Shown: positions 55,783-64,000 of the stretch, one piece after another | Position numbering within the stretch: position 1 is the stretch's first letter | How the letters are laid out: every line of letters begins with the position of its first letter | Source of the DNA: Symsagittifera roscoffensis | Taxonomy: Eukaryota; Xenacoelomorpha; Acoela; Convolutidae | Assembly (NCBI RefSeq): GCF_963678635.1 | Contig: NC_087067.1 | Location: forward strand, 17,925,639 to 17,989,638 | DNA: 64,000 nt | Direction: 5' to 3' | Program-made: the position numbers and the translations under genes | Notes under the pieces: model-generated | The model's input: the letters and a program-made list of their open reading frames with translations, nothing else | What the model was told of the DNA's origin: nothing | Database searches by the model: none

Positions 55783-56299
55783 AATATTTTTTTTTTCGAA
55801 CACATTCCCGTTCATAGCTGTCAAAGTTAATGAGTATGTTCAGTTGAAACTATCGAATTGAAATCATTACTTCATCAAACATTCATATCCCGACTCAAAT
55901 CGTTCGATTGATTTCTTTTTCAAAGAAAAACCTCGAACGTTTCTGCTTTTTGTCTGCCCGAATTGAATATTCTCAGAAACAATCGGAACAAGAGAGTTTT
56001 CTTAAGATGTAAAAAGGTTACATAAAATGGAAGCTGATGAGGCCATGGTAAAAAATTCACTATTAAACATTCGTCATTGTCATATATCAACATAAATCGT
56101 TATAGTTTTTTGAAGAAACAGAAAAAAAATCTTCATTGTTAGCTATATTTTATATACGTCCATAGATACATCAATCAAGACATACATTTCACATACGTAC
56201 ACAGATTCATACAATATGCAGTATGAGCAGTAAGGCCTGTGCTCTGTTCACGAAGTCGCCTCAAGCATCGGCGGTCCTGTTCAGACATTGCGCGCGTTT

Positions 56300-56709
56300 G
56301 CCTAAAGAAATCGGGCACGAAACGCAATGCCTTGTGTGCACGAGTGTCATGGGAGAATGCACAAAATATGCACTGCCCGTCATAGGTAGCAGAACTTCGA
56401 AGTGTCTCTGCTCTTGCCATATTTGCTGCGAACCCTGCAAGCTTAGAAGAGAACATGCCTACTTTTGATGCCTTTCTGTTTAACCAAACGGTGAACGAAA
56501 TTGTGACGGCTGTGAACGAGCTAGAGGGATTCAAAGTCTGTGGGTGGTACAAACCCTCCAAGCAAGATGGAGACGTTTGTGCAGAAGCCCACCGTCTTCA
56601 TGTAATCAGGCTGTTACCCTTACAGCACTCTGATGTCCCGAAGTATGTTCAAGCAGATGCCTCGTCTTCATCAGCCTCAACTGCGCCTCCACCAGTTTCC
56701 TCAACCTAA
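56300..56709 (+). pseudogene. accessory Cys-containing protein, C-terminal part, unit D
   Basis: An open stretch with FDAFLFNQTVNEIVTAVNE, VCGWYKPSKQDGD, EAHRLHVIRLLP and a Ser/Ala/Pro tail ending at 56,709. Matches unit E; the N-terminal part is absent here. Confidence 0.65.
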
Positions 56710-58270
56710 AGGCCTCAATGAAAGGTATGGAAAAGTTTTCAATATATCTAACAATTCAGATTGATTCGGGGGTTTCCTTTTGTCATATTTCATTGACTAG
56801 TATATTCAAATCATTCCATTACCAGGACTCAAAAGTGCATCAAGATGATCCGCGACATCTGTGGGATTCAAATCTGGACCAAAAAAAAAACAGGCTTACT
56901 GAATTCAGCAAAAAAAAAAATACACCATATGGTGCTTGAAACTTGGTCATTTGATACAAATTATCAACTGATACATGGTCATTGGCGTAACTAATGTTTG
57001 AATTTGTTTCTTTATTGTTATTCATTTATGTTCCCTTTTTTGTTCATCGTTGGCGATGACAATTGATAAATCGCATATAAGCCCATAAAGCACATCAGAG
57101 GATGGAAGATTAGTCTTGAGGCGGAGATGGGGTTTCCCGTGAGTGAAGCCTACAGTTTGCCAACGAATGCGAAACGGCCAATCTATGTGGAAACCACTAC
57201 CGCTTACATGTGGCGATGGTGGAGGCATCCAGTCAGAGGGTGTTGATTGACAAAGCCTTCTCGATACCCAAGTGTGTACGCCTGGCTCGAATGTCGCAGC
57301 ACTCACAGAGACTATTGAGGAAAATCCTGGGATCTGTGCCAGAGGACGAAAGAGAACTTGAGTGAGGTCTGGCGGGAAGAACTCTTGAGCTTAGAAAGCG
57401 AAAACACGAGTGATTTCGAGAGACAAAACACGATCGGGAAACACGTTCTGGACGGAGAAAATCATGGAGATCGATCCGACGGAAAGGAAAAGGCCAAGCC
57501 TGAGTCTGTTACTTGAGATGCCAGAGGTGATCAGCGTGCCGCGCTCGAACAAGAGGGTGGAACTAAAGATGGGAAATGAAAACGACATGTTGTTCACGAA
57601 TTTGAGGGCTGTTTGGAAGTTGCTGAGACCCTCTTGGTGCCCTCAGCCCTCATCAATTCTAGAGTTGCTTTATAGTTTAGTTACTCGATTCTAGAGGTCA
57701 TGTCGGTATGTGAGTACCAAATTTAATTTTCTTGAGTGTTTCACATTATGTTGAGTTAGGGAGAGTTTTTAGGTTGATCAATTTGAAATGGATCGAATGT
57801 CCACTGTCTAATAAAAAGTACCTATACATAAGGTTCCGACCCTCTTTTTAACGGCGTTCGTGTATTTTAGGTATTTTGAGACCTAAGTATGGGGGCGTTT
57901 TTATTTTCTAGAGTGGGGGGAGGTATTTTGGTAGTGGCCTTTAAGCTGTAACAAGGGTTTTAGTCTCATGTCGCAAGTGAACCGAATTGGCTCCGACCGC
58001 TTGAGGTAGAAAAACACAAGAGACAGTGTCCCTGACTCTTGAGCCAATCGTTACAGGGCCTATTTTTCTTTAACCTCATAAGTGACTTAAGTAGGCGACT
58101 GTGACAAGGTCGTGCTACGTTCCTGTGTTGTTGAAAATTCTTTATTACTTTGTGCTACGATTGCCGAGATGTAAAAGTTCTGCCGTATGTGCGAGATAAG
58201 AAAAGCATGTGCCTTCGGTAAGTCACAGCTTGTCTCTAGCGACACGTAGAAGATAACATCAAACCAGAAG
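56710..58270. other. conserved spacer of the 5.1-kb unit
   Basis: Nearly identical to 61,824-63,340. It has only short frames (up to about 94 codons on either strand), with no family recognised. The GC-richer part 57,100-57,660 could hold an unrecognised small gene. Confidence 0.5.
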
Positions 58271-58272
58271 CT

Positions 58273-60493
58273 ATGGTTGTTTTCCCGAATGTTCCGCCCG
58301 CGCATGCCACACGCTTCCTGGTCAATTTTCTTCTGATTAAGGGATCTTACATCACTGAGCTCGATTTATTCAGTTGCAATTCCCTTGTCCAAGCATACCG
58401 TGCGGCAGCTCTTCTCAGTTGACCTACTCCCACTGATTAGGATATCTTGCGTTTGACCGAAGCAGTACATTGTGGAACTTGGGTTGTTTGAGCCTGGATC
58501 CCACCTCTCGCATGACCGAAATTTTCTCGCCGGCTTAGAAGCCTTTCAGATATTGCAAACAGACGTACAACCCATCTCCGTTTCTCACTGTTTCAACACA
58601 AATCTGCAGAATGAAAGGACACGAGAAAGGAAGCTGGGTCAATATAATGCACGGTCAAGACTCAATGAAGAACTATGTTCCACAGCACGCAATCTTGAAA
58701 AACCTACAATTGCCGAAATAGCTTATGCCTCCATATATTACCTTGTTTCGTGTACGCCTTAGAGTCACCTTGGTTACTACATACAAGAACAGAAGACAAC
58801 AGTGAGGGATATTGTTTCTGTTGTCGACAGATACGCAAGTAACAGTCCCTATAATGAGAAGAATCGTTTCTAGGTCGGCTTTCCTGGTTCCGGAAAAAAG
58901 ACCATAGCTTCCCACGCTACCTTATATGCTGCTTGCCGTGGTTTAAACATCCTTGTGACATGTCTAGCTAATGAGAGAGCCCATATTTTGGGAGGTTCGC
59001 ATATCCATGATGTTTTTGCTCTCCCTGTTGATTCGAAACCATTGGGGGCTTTAATAGCTATGAGCCTGGAAAAGCCGTATAAAAGTCCACACAAAGTCGC
59101 CTCTCTGGAGAGCCTCGATTTTTTGAACTTCGACATGATTGGACTCATCTCAGCGGAAAACATTGCAATCATCGATGCAATCTTGCAACATGTAAAAAAG
59201 ACAGCTACCCTTTTGGCGGAGTAGTTGTCGTGGCCAGCGGAGATCCAAATCAGTGTGCACCACCTCCAGGATCTTCGGTTTGGATCTCTCCCAGGTTGCT
59301 AACAGAAGACAAACTGCATCATTTTTGCCAGTACATACGAATGCACAACGCTGAATATCGCCCCTTTCTCAAGTTAATAACGGCTACTGACATAAACACA
59401 GAAGACATGCGCTACATAAAGGACAAAATCCGAAGCTCCTGCCCTTTTGTTTGTGATGAGACGAATGTACAATCTACTGTTTTACGACTTTACGGGAAAT
59501 GTTCCGCAGAACGTTAAGCTGTTCTAAACTAATTGTCTCTGCTAAGGGGCTCTGGCACACGTTAATCAAGTATCTGCAGTAGATCAAGTTCGCCGTAGCA
59601 ATGCCGGTTTGTGGGACACGGCCAGTGCAAAAGTGTCTGAGTTCCTGGACCAGCACTGTTGGGAACCCAGCACCCTCTTATTATTTCCCGGCGCTCTCCT
59701 ACGAATGACGTCCAACAATACTGATGAACAGTTTAGCCAAGGGCAATTGGCTGTTTTTTCTTCCACAAATGACGACAATACAATCAATGTGCTCTTGGCT
59801 CCTCACCGTTCAAATCAGCTGCCACCAATTGATAGCTTTAACCACTCTTTTTATGGCACGCCATGTCACAAACCAATATTTTGTGAGAAACTGTGTGGAT
59901 ATGACTATTCAAAAGTCTAGTGGCGGTGAGCTACTTCAACTTTTAACCAAAATTTCCTTGATCGAACACGAGTATGCTTTATGGGAGCGACCATAAATAT
60001 CTGTTGTTCAGCAGAGTAAAGAAACTTCGCAATATCACTTTCATCGGCGATACTGACACCACTGTTAATGCAATGGAGGTCCTCTTGAAACAGAAGAGTC
60101 CCTGGGACGATTTCATACAACGACTCGACCGAAACGTCCGCGAACGGACCATGTAGAGCTGCCTGCATTTCAGTTGTCGTCATTTCGACCAAGACGGATC
60201 CAGTTGCCTTCAGACGAATCCAGTTGCCTTCAACAGCCAATGGTTACGTGTTTCTGTTGATCAGCACGAGGCAACCACCGCTCATATTGGCTGAGCAGTC
60301 TGAAAATATTCAGCAAAGCTTGTATGACCACAACACTGGTCAAGGTTCCATCGGAACAGCCCTCCCTCAGCTTCAAACATCGGGTGTCCTTCAATTCGTC
60401 ACTGGTTTTTCTGATATTACAGAAATCAACAAATCCGAACGATGTTCTTCTCGAGGCGGTGCAAAACTCAATATCAATAGAGAACAGATATGA
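58273..60493 (+). pseudogene. Pif1-like helicase, unit D
   Basis: Walker A GFPGSGKKT near 58,877, followed by YAACRGLNILVTCLANER and GSHIHDVFALPVDS, then a GDPNQCAPPPG region (59,240), FPGALLRMTSNNTDEQF (59,685; compare Pif1 GA-x-VMLxxN) and FSRVKKLRNITFIGD (60,007). These are Pif1 hallmarks in the right order. The region before Walker A is probably an N-terminal domain. Broken, with several breaks. Confidence 0.7.
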
Positions 60494-60796
60494 ACGACAT
60501 CGACCTAGTCCATCGAATTTGCCTTATTTTCAACCGCGAAGTACAGACGTTTGCTTCAGTCGTCACTGGTATCCGCACCATTTAATGCGGTTCATTAATT
60601 GAACAAACTCAAATTATTATATTGTTATTTTGTTTTCTGGCGCCCATAGTGGGACGACAGAAGAGAGGCCGGGTTGACTCCGGTTCCACAAAGGTATCCT
60701 ATTAGAAGCAATTATTTCAAATAGCATCTCGCTAAACCACAGCAATTGTTTCTTCAGTTTCCTTCAAGGCCAAACGCAGCTTAGATCAATTAACAC

Positions 60797-60867
60797 AAGA
60801 CGATAGTTTAGTGGGTCATAACTGGTCTATCAAACCAAACACACCGGTTCGAAACTCTGACGAGTCG
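60797..60867 (+). repeat. tRNA-like sequence, second 5.1-kb unit
   Basis: Second copy of the tRNA-like sequence seen at 55,712, carried along by the tandem duplication. Confidence 0.45.
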
Positions 60868-61109
60868 AATAAATTTTTTTCGAACACATTCCCGTTCATA
60901 GCTGTCAAAGTTAATGAGTATGTTCAGTTGAAACTATCGAATTGAAATCATTACTTCATCAAACATTCATATCCCGACTCAAATCGTTCAATTAATTTCT
61001 TTTTCAAAGAAAAACCTCGAACGTTTCTGCTTTTTGTCTACCCGAATTGAATATTCTCAGAAACAATCGAAACAAGAGAGTTTTCTTAAGATGTAAAAAG
61101 GTCCTGTTC

Positions 61110-61823
61110 AGATATTGCGCTCGTTTGCCCCCGGCGACGCCTGTTCTTATTAAATGCTGACGTAAAAGGAGTAATAGACGTCGGAAATTTGTCGCTGGCG
61201 ACAGAGGAGCCAATAATTCCACTACTTGACATATCGCTTATGGGTATGGAGGTACCTATAAGTTTCGACGTCAAGGTGAAACTGAAATGCGGTGGTTCTC
61301 GTTTTCATCCAAGAACGTTCGGCTGACGAGAAGTAATGTAAAAGCCGATGCTTGCGATGGCATTATGTGCGATGATGGGCAGTGCATGCAGGGCAAGAGC
61401 AACACTTGCGTCTACCTAAAGAAATCGGGCACGAAACGCAATGCCTTGTGTGCACGAGTGTCATGGGAGAATGCACAAAATATGCACTGCCCGTCATAGG
61501 TAGCAGAACTTCGAAGTGTCTCTGCTCTTGCCATATTTGCTGCGAACCCCGCAAGCTTAGAAGAGAACATGCCTACTTTTGATGCCTTTCTGTTTAACCA
61601 AACGGTGAACGAAATTGTGACGGCTGTGAATGAGCTAGAGGGATTCAAAGTCTGTGGGTGGTACAAACCCTCCAAGCAAGATGGAGACGTTTGTGCAGAA
61701 GCCCACAGTCTTCATGTAATCAGACTGTTACCCTTACAGCACTCTGATGTCCCGAAGTATGTTCAAGCAGATGCCTCGTCTTCATCAGCCTCAACTGCGC
61801 CTCCACCAGTTTCCTCAACCTAA
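61110..61823 (+). pseudogene. accessory Cys-containing protein, unit E
   Basis: Recognisable parts in order: LNADVKGVIDVGNLSLATEE, a WFSFSSKNVRLTRSNVKAD stretch, ACDGIMCDDG...NTCVYLKKSG, then GWYKPSKQDGD and EAHSLHV with a Ser/Ala/Pro tail. Spaced Cys residues suggest zinc binding. Broken. Confidence 0.65.
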
Positions 61824-63344
61824 AGGCCTCAATGAAAGGTATGGAAAAGTTTTCAATATATCTAACAATTCAGATTGATTCGGGGGTTTCCTTTTGTCAT
61901 ATTTCATTGACTAGTATATTCAAATCATTCCATTACCAGGACTCAAAAGTGCATCAAGATGATCCGCGACATCTGTGGGATTCAAATCTGGACCAAAAAA
62001 AACAGGCTTAATGAATTCAGCAAAAAAAAAATACACCATATGGTGCTTGAAACTTGGTCATTTGATACAAATTATCAACTGATACATGGTCATTGGCGTA
62101 ACTAATGTTTGAATTTGTTTCTTTATTGTTATTCATTTATGTTCCCTTTTTTGTTCATCGTTGGCGATGACAATTGATAAATCGCATATAAGCCCATAAA
62201 GCACATCAGAGGATGGAAGATTAGTCTTGAGGCGGAGATGGGATTTCCCGTGAGTGAAGCCTACAGTTTGCCAACGAATGCGAAACGGCCAATCTGTGTG
62301 GAAACCACTTCCGCTTACATGTGGCGATGGTGGAGGCATCCAGTCAGAGGGTGTTGATTGACAAAGCCTTCTCGATACCCAAGTGTGTACGCCTGGCTCG
62401 AATGTCGCAGCACTCACAGAGACTATTGAGGAAAATCCTGGGATCTGTGCCAGAGGACGAAAGAGAACTTGAGTGAGGTCTGGCGGGAAGAACTCTTGAG
62501 CTTAGAAAGCGAAAACACGAGTGATTTCGAGAGACAAAACACGATCGGGAAACACGTTCTGGACGGAGAAAATCATGGAGATCGATCCGACGGAAAGGAA
62601 AAGGCCAAGCCTGAGTCTGTTACTTGAGATGCCAGAGGTGATCAGCGTGCCGCGCTCGAACAAGAGGGTGAAACTAAAGATGGGAAATGAAAACGACATG
62701 TTCACGAATTTGAGGGCTGTTTGGAAGTTGCTGAGACCCTCTTGGTGCCCTCAGCCCTCATCAATTCTAGAGTTGCTTTATAGTTTAGTTACTCGATTCT
62801 AGAGGTTGTGTCGGTATGTGAGTACCAAATTTAATTTTCTTAAGTGTTTCAATTTGAAATGGATCGAATATCCACTGTCTAATAAAAAGTACCTATACAT
62901 AAGGTTCCGACCCTCTTTTTAACGGCGTTCGTGTATTTTAGGTATTTTGAGACCTAAGTATTGGGGCGTTTTTATTTTCTAGAGTGGGGGGAGGTATTTT
63001 GGTAGTGGCCTTTAAGCTGTAACAAGGGTTTTAGTCTCATGTCGCAAGTGAACCGAATTGGCTCCGACCGCTTGAGGTAGAAAAACACAAGAGACAGTGT
63101 CCCTGACTCTTGAGCCAATCGTTACAGGGCCTATTTTTCTTTATCCTCATAAGTGACTTAAGTAGGCGACTGTGACAAGGTCGTTCTACGTTCCTGTGTT
63201 GTTGAAAATTCTTTATTACTTTGTGCTACGATTGCCGAGATGTAAAAGTTCTGCCGTATGTGCGAGATAAGAAAAGCATGTGCCTTCGGTAAGTCACAGC
63301 TTGTCTCTAGCGACACGTAGAAGATAACATCAAACCAGAAGCTA

Positions 63345-64000
63345 TGGTTGTTTTCCCGAATGTTCCGCCCGCGCATGCCACACGCTTCCTGGTCAATTTT
63401 CTTCTGATTAAGGGATCTTACATCACTGAGCTCGATTTATTCAGTTGCAATTCCCTTGTGCAAGCATACCGTGCGGCAGCTCTTCTCAGTTGACCTACTC
63501 CCACTGATTAGGATATCTTGCGTTTGACGAAGCAGTACATTGTGGAACTTGGGTTGTTTGTGCCTGGATCCCACCTCTCGCATGACCGAAATTTTCTCGC
63601 CGGCTTAGAAGCCTTTCAGATATTGCAAACAGACGTACAACCCATCTCCGTTTCTCACTGTTTCAACACGAATCTGCAGAATGAAAGGACACGAGAAAGG
63701 AAGCTGGGTCAATATAATGCACGGTCAAGACTCAATGAAGAACTATGTTCCACAGGACGCAATCTTGAAAAACCTACAATTGCCGAAATAGCTAATGCCT
63801 CCATATATGACCTTGTTTCGTGTACGCCTTAGAGTCACCTTGGTTACTACATACAAGAACAGAAGACAACAGTGAGGGATATTGTTTCTGTTGTCGACAG
63901 ACACGCAAGTAACAGTCCCTATAATGAGAAGAATCGTTTCTAGGTCGGCTTTCCTGGTTCCGGAAAAAAGACCATAGCTTCCCACGCTACCTTATATGCT
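63345..64000 (+). pseudogene. Pif1-like helicase N-terminal part, unit E
   Basis: Same sequence as 58,273-58,930, including SHLSHDRNFLAGLEAFQILQ and GFPGSGKKT; cut by the window end. Broken. Confidence 0.6.

Larger units (their letters stand above)
55558..60642 (+). mobile_element. helicase/accessory element, second array, unit D (5,085 bp)
   Basis: Starts cccatagtgggacgacagaa, and the same sequence restarts at 60,643. Order: tRNA-like sequence, accessory gene C-part, 1.5-kb spacer, helicase. Related at protein level to units A-C but diverged in DNA. Broken. Confidence 0.82.
60643..64000 (+). mobile_element. helicase/accessory element, second array, unit E (runs off the window)
   Basis: Head-to-tail repeat of unit D with few differences apart from the accessory gene, which is more complete here. 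The window ends just after the helicase Walker A (63,947). Broken. Confidence 0.82.

Noticed and set aside
60639-60656. tggcgcccatagtgggac resembles a tRNA-Lys primer binding site of LTR elements
   Set aside because: No flanking long terminal repeats and no gag or pol similarity downstream. The first unit's copy at 55,558 lacks the leading bases, so chance is likelier.
43358-64000. Ordinary Helitron
   Set aside because: The helicase fits, but no HUH Rep motif was seen on either strand of the spacers, and no TC...CTRR borders with an end hairpin could be fixed. It remains possible as a non-autonomous derivative.

Overview
This is a piece of an AT-rich, intron-rich animal nuclear genome, probably a marine invertebrate. 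The evidence is two conserved animal genes with GT-AG introns (one intron is GC-AG), a CR1/L2-like LINE, tRNA-headed SINEs, several MITE families and large young tandem arrays. The species cannot be settled from sequence alone.

Region 1 (1-15,640, + strand): the 3' part of the mitochondrial DNA polymerase gamma catalytic subunit (POLG). Eight exons encode about 959 residues from exonuclease motif II to the stop; motif I and the N-terminus lie upstream of the window. Its introns are packed with repeats. These include a nested set at about 500-1,710 (a MITE carrying an hAT-like and a Tc1-like MITE) and a reverse-strand LINE at about 7,960-11,690 with ORF1, endonuclease and reverse transcriptase.

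Region 2 (15,641-24,641): a 9 kb gap between two convergent genes. It holds no gene I can support, but has inverted repeats, SINEs and a duplicated 300-bp repeat.

Region 3 (24,642-41,907, - strand): a complete puromycin-sensitive aminopeptidase gene (NPEPPS-like). Twelve exons with consistent phases encode about 887 residues, with the GAMEN and HEXXH zinc sites. Intron 1 contains a 2.4 kb tandem repeat that flips orientation at two palindromic points. Intron 3 contains fragments of the element that fills Region 4.

Region 4 (about 43,360-64,000): tandem arrays of a multicopy element whose recurring order is Pif1-like helicase, then a cysteine-containing protein of unknown family (possibly a single-strand DNA-binding protein), then a non-coding spacer. 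One array has units of about 4.4 and 3.5 kb (43.4-52.4 kb); a second has a 5,085-bp unit (55.6 kb to the window end). No capsid, envelope, integrase, DNA polymerase or HUH Rep domain was seen. All copies are broken to some degree. A splice-acceptor-like CAG lies 8-10 nt before the start codon of the accessory gene in every copy that keeps its 5' end. This element is the best candidate for something undescribed. Because a viral origin cannot be excluded, it is described only at the level of parts and overall state.
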